This document shows positions 26,525 through 48,220 of a stretch of 64,000 nucleotides of DNA, piece after piece. The notes under the pieces are model-generated. The model did not search any database. It saw only the letters and a program-made list of their open reading frames with translations, and was not told where the DNA came from. How positions within the stretch are numbered: the stretch's first letter is position 1; every line of letters begins with the position of its first letter. Source of the stretch: Petrosia ficiformis (lineage: Eukaryota; Porifera; Demospongiae; Haplosclerida; Petrosiidae); contig OX345642.1 in NCBI GenBank assembly GCA_947044365.1, positions 5,542,007 through 5,606,006 on the forward strand. The letters run 5' to 3'. The translations under genes were made by a program, and so were the position numbers.

Positions 26525-26847
26525 AATAATAAAAAACATTTAAAAAAATGGAATAGTATGTAGGGATACTAAAACCGAAAAAGCACAGGAACAAGATTGG
26601 GATGGTACCTTAGCAACAAAATTCAACTAACCACTTCCACATAACAACCCCACATAAGTATGTATAATTTATAGTCGTGGCCAGAGCAAAAGCAAAACAG
26701 AAAGAAGTGATGCTTATGTAGGGTTGTTATGTGGAAGTGGTTAGTTGAATTTTGTTGCTAAGGTACCATCCCAATCTTGTTCCTGTGCTTTTTCGGTTTT
26801 GATATCCCTACATACTATTCCATTTTTTAAAATGTTTTTTATTATTC
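26525..26847. mobile_element. Palindromic MITE upstream of the sugar aminotransferase gene
   Basis: Arms 26525-26658 and 26713-26847 are near-perfect inverted copies of about 135 bp (for example GGTACCTTAGCAACAAAATT against AATTTTGTTGCTAAGGTACC), separated by a loop of about 54 bp. It ends 57 bp before the start codon at 26904, so it lies in the promoter or leader of that gene. A degraded relative of the right arm occurs at about 41567-41645 and probably another at 32368-32545. Confidence 0.85.
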
Positions 26848-26903
26848 TTTATATATAGGATATAACTCCAAACCACACCACACCCCGTACAGATCTAATA
26901 ATC

Positions 26904-28136
26904 ATGCAGACTTTACCCGAAAGAGTGATGGAGATGCTACCAGCTCCAGAACCAAAGCCTCACAATGGTTTTCGATTACAGGTATCATATCCTTATATAT
27001 CTCCAGATTCGAGGCAAAAGGTATTAAATGCAATCGACAATGGGACAATTTCATCTGCTACTTCTGTTGTTGCTGAATTTGAAGAGGAATTGAAAGATTT
27101 CTTTGGAGTTTCTTTCGCTAAGGCATGCAGTAGTGGATATTCTGCTCTGGTGTTAGCACTGAAGCTAGCATCTATAACGGAAGGAGACGACGTACTGATC
27201 CCATCATTCACCATGGCCGCAGTGATGAATTCGGTGATCACAGTTGGAGCACGCCCTGTTTTTGTGGATTGTGAACAAGGAAAGTTCAATCCCTCGGTTA
27301 GCGAGTACGCAGGAAAAGTAACTCCATCCACTAAGGCATTGATTGTCTGCCATACGTATGGCATTCCAGCAGATTGTGCAGCACTCCAGGGCTTTTGCAA
27401 ATCAAATGGTTTTATATTCATTGAAGATATTGCAGAAGCTATTGGAACAGAGTTTAATGGGCATTTAGTAGGTAGATTTGGCGATTTTGCCTGTGCAAGC
27501 TTGTATGCCAATAAAACAATAACATCTGGTGATGGTGGGTTTGTTCTAAGCAATAATGAAACAAAGACGATCTTGAAAGATCGTGCTAATAGCTATACAA
27601 ACCATGGGTTTTCAAAGCAATTTCACTTTCTTCACTTTGAACATTCCGGCAACTACAAAATGTCAGGTTTACAAGCAGCATTTGTGATGCCAGCTGTTAA
27701 AAACATTCCAGAGATAATGGAAGACCGAAGGCGAATCGCAGAGCTTTATCGCAAGCAACTTGATAGTGTCAGTGGATTAAAATTAATGCCACTTAATCCA
27801 TTTGGAAAAGATGCACCATGGATGTTTGGTGTGTTAGCTGATAATAAACAGAAAAGGACATATATTCGTAGGAAACTTGCTGACATGGGGATAGAGACTC
27901 GTGATTTCTTTTTTCCTTTACATCTTCAACCAATGATCATTCAGAATTTAAAATCACCTCCAGATGTGCTTCCTAATGCTGAATGTCTTGGTACTTGTGG
28001 CTTCTACTTGCCAACATTTTACGGCTTGAGGGAAGATAATATAACTGACATTTGTACTTGTTTAAAGAAAGTAGTGACTGAATGTGAGAATGGATGTGCA
28101 GTGGTTGTCAATGGAAGCATTGATGGGACTCCATAG
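26904..28136 (+). CDS. DegT/DnrJ/EryC1/StrS-type sugar aminotransferase (perosamine synthase-like)
   Basis: A single uninterrupted 410-codon frame encodes a PLP-dependent aminotransferase of fold type I, usual length for the family. Visible motifs: ACSSGYSAL (about 74-82, cofactor phosphate region), PSFTMAAVMNSV, FVDCE, FIEDIAEAIG with Asp175 (pairs with the pyridine nitrogen), and SLYANKTITSGDGG with Lys204 at the Schiff-base position, then GNYKMSGLQAA and ETRDFFFPLHLQP near the C-terminus. The last motif is close to that of GDP-perosamine synthases, which transfer an amino group to a 4-keto-6-deoxy nucleotide sugar. The substrate is inferred only. The family is overwhelmingly prokaryotic, and the gene has no introns while neighbouring animal genes do, so ancient horizontal transfer is likely. 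A TACAG acceptor-like site lies 11 nt before the ATG and may end a leader intron. It converges with the GH5 gene. Confidence 0.9.
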   Translation: MQTLPERVMEMLPAPEPKPHNGFRLQVSYPYISPDSRQKVLNAIDNGTISSATSVVAEFEEELKDFFGVSFAKACSSGYSALVLALKLASITEGDDVLIPSFTMAAVMNSVITVGARPVFVDCEQGKFNPSVSEYAGKVTPSTKALIVCHTYGIPADCAALQGFCKSNGFIFIEDIAEAIGTEFNGHLVGRFGDFACASLYANKTITSGDGGFVLSNNETKTILKDRANSYTNHGFSKQFHFLHFEHSGNYKMSGLQAAFVMPAVKNIPEIMEDRRRIAELYRKQLDSVSGLKLMPLNPFGKDAPWMFGVLADNKQKRTYIRRKLADMGIETRDFFFPLHLQPMIIQNLKSPPDVLPNAECLGTCGFYLPTFYGLREDNITDICTCLKKVVTECENGCAVVVNGSIDGTP

Positions 28137-29185
28137 GAGGAAGTATAACTATGTACTGATAGCTGTACTAATTATGATGATGATTAAAGTACATCTTAAT
28201 TCCAATTATAAATTTTAATTAAGTCATCATTAGTTTAATTAAGTAAGTAGTATTCACATCTGTTAATGTTGTGATTGTGACATTTACAGAAGCCACCCCC
28301 CTTCCACGTTTTGTTACAGTGGGCTGATAGTTTTCCCACAGGAAAAAAAATTGGTGATGGTGTTATGGTGCCTTTTGTCGTGGTAAATAAACTGCAGTAT
28401 CTCTGCGCGAGTAAAAATTTCCCATTGTAGAGGTCGAAGGTCAGTCCTTCCTTATCCAAGACCAGAAATAGGGATGTTTTATCCCCCTAGCCCATGCCAT
28501 TTAAAAACAATAGCTATGCAGAAATGACTATGTGATTTTATGACTTTAATGTTTGCCCTCCATGTGTGTTTTAGAGCAGGTTGGACCTAAAGAGAGTGTT
28601 GCATGGAGGAGACTATGCTATGTACATGTATGTAAAATGTGAAATTTGGAATATTACAGATACAATTTGAATTGATAAAATCTATAGCCTGTAAAGAATA
28701 CATGTGATACTACATACTGAGACAACAATAATGTATTAGTAGCACTGGAACATATACAATTTAATTATTATCATAGATGTTGGGGATTTTCCTGGAATTG
28801 TTGACACTATAGTATTGTCTTGTAATTATAGTATATAATAATCCACTAAGAGATTGTAAGTAATGCAAAATTCTATCTAGCATTATCACTACTATAATAG
28901 GTGTGGCTTTTCTAGGAATTTAGGCTTTTAGCGTTAGTATATAATATTATTAGTTTGTGTCACATTTATAATAGTGAAAGTTAATCTCTAATATCAACAA
29001 TTTATTCCATACTTATGTAGGGATTTCCAAGAATTGTTGATACTCTTTTCTAAAAATAGTATATACTATCATAATTTTTAAATGTTTTTATTGTGCAATC
29101 ATGTGATCATTATACAACAAAAAGGTGATGTCAGGTAGATTTAGTTATTAAAGAAACAATAATGCATGAGTAATTAGAATGCATT
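28137..29185. other. Convergent intergenic region
   Basis: Shared 3' space of the aminotransferase (plus) and GH5 (minus) genes. AT-rich with no credible ORF. Two diverged copies of a segment containing GGGATTTTC..GAATTGTTGA..CTAT lie near 28778-28850 and 29018-29080. No clear terminator can be pointed out. Confidence 0.5.
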
Positions 29186-30967
29186 TCAATGGAAATGTTT
29201 AGCAACATTTAGGAACAACTTGGTGGCTGAGCGATAAAGCATGTTATTCATATCAGTTCCAAGCTCATAGTCAAGTGCATCCCACTCATCATCTCTAAAA
29301 GAGAAAAGGAGCCAACTCCATTTAAATTCTTGAAATATCGCAAGTACATCAGTGAGATATTCACATGCCCCATGTACTTCACGGCATATTCCAAACTCTG
29401 CAACAAGAATTTGATTGGATGGAATACAATGCTTCACTTGCCAGTTATAAACAGTATCTTTTAATAAATCATAAATGAATGTACGTGTAATTTCCCCTTT
29501 GTCATAAGGGCAATTAAGCCAATGGGGCACAAAGCCAGGATATGAAAATCCTGGACTTCCAAACCGCCGTTGTAAAGTTAAGAAAGGAGGTGTATACATA
29601 TGAAATGCATATACAACATTTGAATCTGATAAAGGACGAATGCTATCAATTGCTCGTGGACTTGCAAACCATAATCCTTTTACCACAATTTTCACTTGCT
29701 GATCATACTTTCTGATTTCTCTTAGAACATCAGAATAGAATGTATGAAGTTCATCTGCATGATACATAGGCATATCATCAAAGTATTGTACTTCTGTATC
29801 CTCTGTTGTATATGGTTCATTTATTGGATCGTATCCCATAATTCCACTCTGTAAACCTGTGAGAGCTTGAGCAAGATAACCCCAAAACTTAACTACTCGT
29901 GACCTACAAGAAGAAGATTCCCAAAATATCGAGCTCGAGCCAGAGTGAAAATTACAACCTGGTAGGTCAGCCATTGTGAGAAGAACCTTTAGACCATATT
30001 TATTAGCTTTGAGTATTCCAGTTCTCAGTCGTGGTAGAACCTTCAACAAGTGACACTTGTCATCATTGGAAGTACTGGAATGTGGATCTAACAGATAATT
30101 TAGATCCTTGGCATCACAAACTGCACCTACTCTAATCACCTTTATTCCATACGCAGCTGCAGCAGCAAAATCAAGCTCACTTGCTGGATTGATTGACATG
30201 TTTACTCCTCCAAATGTATTCTGCCACATCGTCACTGGATCATCATTGTTACTGCTCAGCACACCTGTGTTATTCCATAATGGATCTGCAATTCCTTTAG
30301 GCCAGTTTGATTGGTAGATGAAAGAATATATTTTCTCAAAAGTTCGTTTGTCATGGTCATCAACCATGGATAGGAGGTTGCAAGAACATTCCACATCTGT
30401 ACCACTGAAATTAATGATACCAGTTGTTTGTATTTTCCAGACAGGCACCATTGGATTCAGCATGTCTGAAGCCACATATGACTGCCAGATTGTGCCACCT
30501 TTACTAAACGTGTTGTCATAATGCTTACTTATCTCGCAAAGTGTAGGGAAACTAATGATATACATGTTAGGACAGAAGATATGAACCTGACGATCAGTTT
30601 CATTCTCATTATAAAGTTTCCAATGAATACCCTTGACTAGTGACTCAGAGACATTTTGAAGTTTCTGTTGAGGGAATAAACGAATTCCAAAAGCTGACAA
30701 AATAGTTTTGCCTTTGTACTCCTCAATCTTCCCTGATAGAAATTTAATGTAGTTATCCTCAAACATAACTCCACATGAACAAAATAGTAACATCTCTCTA
30801 TCTGCAATGTTGGGAAAGCACGACAAGAACATTGATAAGTTGGAGAAAATGGAAACATCAGCAGTATCAATGACATTCGTGGTAATCTGTCGGGCGTGTT
30901 CAACCAAAGAAGATGGGCAATTGATACACCAAATACCAAATCTCACCAAGTGTTCTTCCTTAACATG
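29186..30967 (-). CDS. GH5-type glycoside hydrolase with N-terminal glycosyltransferase-like region
   Basis: The minus-strand frame is open for 593 codons from 30967 to the TGA/stop at 29186. Residues below are counted from the TTG at 30949. Residues 230-580 look like a TIM-barrel family 5 hydrolase: KVIRVG with conserved Arg273, YDPINEP with acid/base Glu378, FHMY with His450 and Tyr452, and VAEFG with nucleophile Glu518. Such enzymes cleave beta-linked glucans, mannans or glycosphingolipids; the substrate is not evident. Residues 1-220 (FGIWCINCPSS, VMFEDNYIKFL, KTILSAFGIR) resemble a GT-A glycosyltransferase with a weak acidic motif, suggesting a fusion. There is no in-frame ATG at the start: an acceptor (ACACATAG) ends at 30968, so a short upstream exon is likely. 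One candidate is 31019-31005 (five codons from an ATG, donor GTGAGC), which is in phase but needs a 37-nt intron. No signal peptide is visible. Bacterial-looking and nearly intronless. Confidence 0.75.
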   Translation of the reverse strand, partial: HVKEEHLVRFGIWCINCPSSLVEHARQITTNVIDTADVSIFSNLSMFLSCFPNIADREMLLFCSCGVMFEDNYIKFLSGKIEEYKGKTILSAFGIRLFPQQKLQNVSESLVKGIHWKLYNENETDRQVHIFCPNMYIISFPTLCEISKHYDNTFSKGGTIWQSYVASDMLNPMVPVWKIQTTGIINFSGTDVECSCNLLSMVDDHDKRTFEKIYSFIYQSNWPKGIADPLWNNTGVLSSNNDDPVTMWQNTFGGVNMSINPASELDFAAAAAYGIKVIRVGAVCDAKDLNYLLDPHSSTSNDDKCHLLKVLPRLRTGILKANKYGLKVLLTMADLPGCNFHSGSSSIFWESSSCRSRVVKFWGYLAQALTGLQSGIMGYDPINEPYTTEDTEVQYFDDMPMYHADELHTFYSDVLREIRKYDQQVKIVVKGLWFASPRAIDSIRPLSDSNVVYAFHMYTPPFLTLQRRFGSPGFSYPGFVPHWLNCPYDKGEITRTFIYDLLKDTVYNWQVKHCIPSNQILVAEFGICREVHGACEYLTDVLAIFQEFKWSWLLFSFRDDEWDALDYELGTDMNNMLYRSATKLFLNVAKHFH

Positions 30968-31019
30968 CTATGTGTAGACTGTAGACTACTTTTAGTTTGC
31001 TCACTGAGACAGGCTCCAT

Positions 31020-32825
31020 CTCAGAAACGGTAAATTCAAACGTTTTCTAAGTATGACACAGACTCTTAGCTTGGATAGCCATCCCTGCAGTGTTTATACA
31101 CACTGCCTACCATACACCACTGGTTGTTGTCTTCTTAGCATGTAGGGCTGGTCTAATTATTGGAACATAGAGTGGTAACTTTGCCTGTATTTTCAGCTCA
31201 TTGTTGTTTTCAACAAATGTATGCAGTATCACAACATGTAGATCTCAGCAAAAACAGTACAAGAAATTGAACTAAAAATATGACTCAGCAGTGAATGCTC
31301 TATATAGCTACCATATAATTATTTGTGGACCTTTTAGGATTAAGAGAGGATATTATGTGTTAATATTGTAGAACCTCGCCACAAGACTGTCCTTCTGCCT
31401 TGACCGTAGTTAATCTTTTGTGGCTAGTGTATCAGTATCAGTCTTTCCTCTGTCTACCACTATTAATCTACTTTGAAGTCTAATATTTGTTGGTGATTTA
31501 CTATTAGATTTTATACTTGATTTGCCTGGGACTCAATCAAAGTATTTAATGATTTCAATTATTCTTGGCTAATATTTTCTTGGGTGTTACGATGTGTTGC
31601 ATACACAACCTAATGTTTCTATTATGATTCAATTGAGTCATGTGGCCTGATAGTATTTCTGCTAAAAAGTACAGTTCATTCTGTATCCAAACCTCTTTCG
31701 ATGATATTTAGACCAAAAAGACTTCTTTGAAGATGAAGACAGGGCTTAGGAGCATTGGACCTCTTTTAAGCTAATGGTTGTACTTCACGTTCTCCCAAAT
31801 GATCATACTTTGGTTACTATCAACATTGATGGAAAAAAAGTCTCAAGAGTTTTTAGATTTAGTGCAAATATAATCGAAAAGGAGACCAGGAGTATTTGTG
31901 GATTTATTTAAAAGTCAAGACACATTTAAGAGGAGATTTGTCAAGAGATAATGAAGGATGAAGTGGTATTGCTTAGAACATAATTTTTAAGAGCAAAGAA
32001 TTGGACATTCTCTTTGAGTAAGGATCTCAAAGAGAAGAACATTATGTGTGATATGAGGGAGAACAAAAGATAAGTGGAGTTTATAAAGAATAGGTTGAGA
32101 GCAATAGAAATAGAATTTCTATAACCAAATATATGCTAGTCTCTAGATTTTTTCAACTTCTATCTCTTTTCTACTGCATGTTAAATAATCTCTCAACTCA
32201 TCCTTTTCTACGAATTTATATCTTTAGTCTCTTAGAATAATAATTATATTCTTATCAATGTATCAACTTTCAACAAAGTACCTCATAGCTATATCCTTCA
32301 CTGAATCTTATCACCCTTTAAACTTGAAGGTTGCTTACTCTCGGCTGTGATAGAATATGTACGAATGTCAAAACCCTAAAAGTATGTGAACAAGGAGGTT
32401 GGGATAAGGTATAACAGCAGGAACAACATTAAACAAACATAACTCTACATAATCACTTATGTCACTAAAGAAAAAGCCAAACCAGCTGTACTTATTTAGG
32501 GTTATACAAAAGTGGTTTGTTTACTTTTTGATCTTGTTCACATCCTCTATATCAGAGATATATTCTGTCTTGAACGTTTACTATAATTTTGTTTATAGAC
32601 AAAATATATATTAATTTATCAGATATTCATGCTATATGTGATACAGAGGAACACACGTGTTGCAAAACCAGCCCCTCCCATAATTATATAGATATATATA
32701 TATATATAATTATAGTGCCAGTATAATTATTCAATTGCTCTTAACTCGTGGTAGACTAAGGACAGAAGTAAGTTTATTTAATGTTGTAAGTAATGATTGT
32801 ATGAATACTTTCAACTTGACACTAG
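31020..32825. other. AT-rich intergenic region without recognised genes
   Basis: No ORF or exon with family features was found on either strand. The segment 32368-32545 looks like a worn copy of the palindromic MITE at 26525-26847 (shared pattern GAACAAG..TTGGGAT.AGGTA). A short (AT)n tract lies at about 32688-32708. Confidence 0.4.
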
Positions 32826-32927
32826 ATGAGAATCTATCTGTTGTTCATTGTGATCTGTTGGATATGTAATATTACTATCTGTGATCTCAATCCTATTCAC
32901 ACACAAGACAATATAAATGTGAACGAG
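32826..32927 (+). CDS. Candidate signal-peptide exon, possibly exon 1 of the receptor kinase
   Basis: An ATG at 32826 opens 34 codons that start MRIYLLFIVICWICNITICD, a good secretory signal peptide with a basic residue, a hydrophobic core and small/Cys residues near the cleavage point, and end at a GTTAGT donor. It lies upstream of, and on the same strand as, the receptor kinase gene, which lacks a start in its first clear exon. The phase (0) does not match the exon at 36575, which needs one incoming base, so at least one more exon is required or an earlier donor (GTAATA, 40 nt after the ATG, phase 1) is used. A 30-nt micro-exon between TTGTTTCAG and GTAATT at 35510-35539 would fit the second option. 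Membership in this gene is inference. Confidence 0.4.
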
Positions 32928-34869
32928 GTTAGTTCATTGTTTATTACTGTAGCACTAGTGTACATTGGTATAAATGATTTCATTGAGTAGTTTTGTACTA
33001 TTTCCTCTAGAAGTGTATCATCACAATTATAACTTGGTATTGCAGTGATGTGTAAAAACAATACATAAAGCTCTTTTTTCTTTAAATTTACAAAAGCCAG
33101 GTTAACTATAAAATTAGGAATCAGTGTATGTTTTAGAAGTAACAAAGTTTGCTATGAAAATTGTTTAAGAAATAAATGTTGTTTTTAATGTGATTTGATT
33201 GGCCCTTATGACAACACAACAAACTACAAATATACTCTAAATTATGAACTATTTAAAGTAATAGACAGTGTATATAGACAGGTAAATAATTTTGTCTGCA
33301 AATATTAGGAATCAGCCATTTGTGTAACAGTAAATGGACTTGACTACATTTGTTGATACTAGTTAGGTGGCACTGTAGCTCGGTAATGATATTCATAACG
33401 TTTTAAAGTTACTATTATTTTACAAAAAAGTACATACAAGATCCCTATTCCCTTTAAACAGATGTTTGGAAGACCTTTTTTCAGCTAAAGTTTCGCAGCT
33501 ATCCAATACTTATAAAATAAATTACAAAGAGCTGGAAATCAAACATTTAGGTACATTTTTATCAAACATAATGGATCACATACCTCTGAAACTAGGCATA
33601 CATGCTTACCTTCAATGGGGCTACAAAGTGTTTAGGCCATTTTTCTATTTAATTTTGTACTTTCACTGTAGTGACAGTTGTTGCTACAAACAGTAGAATT
33701 CCCACTCTTTGCAACAACATCTCGACAAAATGGTTTGAACAAATGGTGGACAGACACCTTCACTCCCTTCAAGTGAAATATTGAGGCCATACATAATTTT
33801 AGAACAGAGCGATATGTGCCTGAATACATATCTATACATTTTAGCCTATTAAACTGTGATAGTTATATAACAGAAATCAAATTTCTGTGGTTGCTGATAG
33901 TCTAACCCCTTGGTTAAGCATGGCAAACAGAACATAGATTCCAAAATTTGGAGGAGAAAACATGTAAAGTAATGAATATCATGCATGGCTAACAGGAAGT
34001 ACTGTGAAATCTATATTCGCTAGATCGCCACCTTGAGTCTAATATGACTGTATTACAAGCATAGTTGATAACTTGATTAAAATCCCACTTATCAGAGTGC
34101 AATCAGTGCATGTCATTAACTGCATAGTTCTAAAACTCCTATCTGATTCCTAGCTACACTATTTTCTCAGAGCCACTATACTTTGAGTATGTATTTGTAA
34201 ACTGGCCCTTGATTCTTCAAGTGGTCTGACTAGTAACAGCATTATGAAGGACCCATTACGTATACACATACTGTATATTTCACTTGACATAGTAATGAAT
34301 TGTAGTTTACAAGTTTATTCCTTATTGAGTTGATTAGATCAAAGAAAAATACTGAGAACGGGGAATCACTTTGAGGTAGTAAGCTCATGTTTGGAAACTA
34401 ATATATAAAAACCACATCTTTCATGGGTGTATATAGCAGAAAGGAAATGGTCTACCACAGCTTTCATAACATTAAAAAACAGGGAAATGTACTTGTCTTT
34501 CAGAGGTTTTAGTACAAACAAATGAGATTTCCTGTTACCAAAGCAAAAATCCCTACTTGTCAGTTTAGTTACTAAATTACAGGTGTAGAAATAAACTGCC
34601 ATCAGTCAATTTCAGTATTTATTTAAGTTAATTATACAATTATTGGCAAACTATAGCAATAATTATCATAGCTATGTGCCAGTAAACTAATTCAATGCAC
34701 TCTTTCTCGTTTTTTTTTACTCAGTTTAACAAGAGATTTATTGATCATGATAAACAGCCATTAAAAGGTACTGTAGTCGTAGTCTACTGTAATGAATAAT
34801 CCATAATGACTGGGATAACTCATAGTTTATTTATCTTTGTCTTTTCACCAATCAATATATTATTAATGA

Positions 34870-34917
34870 TATACCGACGTTTCGGCTGTTCTAATCAACA
34901 ACCTTCATCAGGGTATA
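34870..34917 (-). ncRNA. Hammerhead ribozyme-like motif, well-formed copy
   Basis: Minus strand, 5' to 3': stem I strand TATACC, core CTGATGA, one A, stem II GGTTGTT, loop GATTAG, AACAGCC, then GAAA, C, cleavage triplet GTC, and GGTATA. TATACC pairs fully with GGTATA (6 bp) and GGTTGTT pairs with AACAGCC (7 bp with one G-T). GAAA-C-GTC gives a minimal stem III with no loop, the arrangement reported for hammerheads in Penelope-like retroelements. The predicted cut is after the GTC, between 34876 and 34875. The extra A between core and stem II is a deviation that could weaken activity. Confidence 0.6.
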
Positions 34918-35281
34918 AATGTAAAGAATACAAAAACATGAATTTATATAAAGAGTCTTCAGACAGGTGGCACCTGTCGGTGCTGTCTGACACCTAGGTG
35001 TCTGCAGTGTCGGGTGGGGCTGGGCTGGGTGTGGTCTCAATTAATTGAGTATAACACTCGGGAAGCGAACCGTTCTCACGGTTTACGAGGTCAGGGAGAC
35101 TGTGGATGAACCATGACTCAAGAAGACACCGTTGAAACCAACTCTGGTGATGACACAGGACTGCAGTATCATCCCAGGCTATCCTGTGGTGTAATGACCA
35201 CGAGTGTTCAGCTAGAGCACTGTAGGTGCCACCTGTCTGAAGACTCTTTATATAAATTCATGTTTTTGTATTCTTTACATT

Positions 35282-35329
35282 TATACTCTGATGAAGGTTG
35301 TTGATTAGAACAGCCGAAACATCGATATA
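35282..35329 (+). ncRNA. Hammerhead ribozyme-like motif, degraded copy
   Basis: Same layout on the plus strand: TATACT, CTGATGA, A, GGTTGTT-GATTAG-AACAGCC, GAAA, C, ATC, GATATA. Core and stem II are intact, but stem I has a C/A mismatch and a wobble next to the core, and the stem III pair is lost (C against A). Probably inactive. Confidence 0.5.
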
Positions 35330-36264
35330 TCATTAATAATATATTGATTGGTGAAAAGACAAAGATAAATAAACTATAGTCTACTGTAATATATATACAG
35401 ATATTTAATATCAAGAATTGAATTTTAAATTGTGATTAATTGAGTTATTTTGAAATCAAAATTTATTTATAACCTTGTTCCAATATCTGTTTCTCTTATC
35501 TTGTTTCAGGTGATAAGTATCATTTAATAAGAAAAAGAGGTAATTAATTTGTGTGAACAGTTTGTCATTTTAATCTAGAATGGGTATACTGCATTGAAGA
35601 TGAAGTTTGTGGTTAGCTATATACTTCAGCTAATGTATGTGACTGTGTATATCTGTGTCTACATAATTATGTTCATCATTTCTCAAAAATTATGTTATTG
35701 AGTTCTAACAAGTAAAAGAGTATGATTGTGGAAGCCTCAAAATAGTGGCACTTATAAATAATTATAATTATGGAGAAAAAGGTATCTCTATGATTACTTT
35801 GTGGTGTACTCATTCAATAATCATGGCTGACTTTCTCATGCCTAAATCACAACAGCTTATTATGGTTATTATTTTGATTATCTACTCTTTTTACTTTTTT
35901 AAAAAGATCTTGTAAGGAATATATTTTAGATTAGTTCCAGTTTCTATATAAGCTACAAGCAGCAGCTTTCATCCTACTGATGCAGTCTATAGACCTTGAG
36001 CCTCGCATTATATTAACATGCCACATCCATTAATAGTCCTAGCCACCCCCCCTTCCTCCCCGGAATGATACAACTTCCTTATCTAAGTATATAATTATAA
36101 TGCATACTCGCGCAAGTGACTCAAGAAAATAAATATATATATATTAAACCCTGTGGAAAGCAATCATAGAAATGGCCCTATAGGCTATAATTTTGTAGAA
36201 CACAGCAGGGTAATTGCTATCCACCAAACAATGGCCACGCCTACTACACAAAAGCCAAGCAGTG

Positions 36265-36505
36265 TGTACTGTGTTCTGCATTATAATTTCAATATTTCTT
36301 AAGAGATATGAACAAACTGTTTGAAAAACTCTCAAGAAGGTAGGGTTAGGACCTCTAGTGCTCCTCATCTGAGTCACCTCCCATTATTTGAATACTGTTA
36401 ACAAAATTAAAGATGAAGGAGAAGAGGTCCCTCTGAGGGTTGTTCAAACAGTTCTTTCCTATTGCTTGGGAAATATTGAAATTACTATGCAGAACACAGT
36501 ACATG
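36265..36505. repeat. Imperfect inverted repeat in the kinase 5' region
   Basis: The segment around 36265-36345 (TGTACTGTGTTCTGCAT, TTTCAATATTTC, AAACTGTTT) reappears inverted at about 36440-36505. It lies next to a dispersed element (35940-36180) whose CCATTAAT..CC..GGAATGAT pattern recurs at 47825, 48910 and 49407. Confidence 0.55.
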
Positions 36506-36574
36506 AATAAATGTAGCCAAATTAGTTATGTATTGGTTATCAGTAGAAGGGATAATTAACTTTCTTTCTTTTAG

Positions 36575-48220
<11,646 letters not shown>

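Larger units (their letters stand above)
34794..35376. mobile_element. Penelope-like retroelement remnant with inverted terminal copies
   Basis: Two 155-bp inverted arms, 34822-34976 and 35224-35378, flank 247 bp of unrelated sequence. The whole is bounded by a 14-bp direct repeat TAGTCTACTGTAAT at 34780-34793 and 35377-35390, best read as a target-site duplication. About 28 bp lie between the left duplication and the left arm, like the short extension next to one LTR that is known in Penelope elements, whose terminal repeats may also be inverted. Each arm contains a hammerhead-like motif. No reverse transcriptase or GIY-YIG sequence is present, so this is a non-autonomous or internally deleted copy. 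It sits in the candidate 5' intron region of the receptor kinase. Confidence 0.65.

Noticed and set aside
26993..27553. 186-codon minus-strand ORF
   Set aside because: Antisense shadow of the sugar aminotransferase; the plus strand carries all family motifs.
26904..30967. Bacterial contamination as the source of the two intronless enzymes
   Set aside because: No bacterial operon layout or ribosome binding sites, convergent genes with 1 kb AT-rich spacing, a MITE of a family also found in the kinase intron, and splice-like sites at both 5' ends. Not fully excluded without read mapping.
33462..33550. Further kinase 5' exon between CAG and GT
   Set aside because: Borders are plausible, but the phase does not fit the signal-peptide exon and the peptide has no family features.
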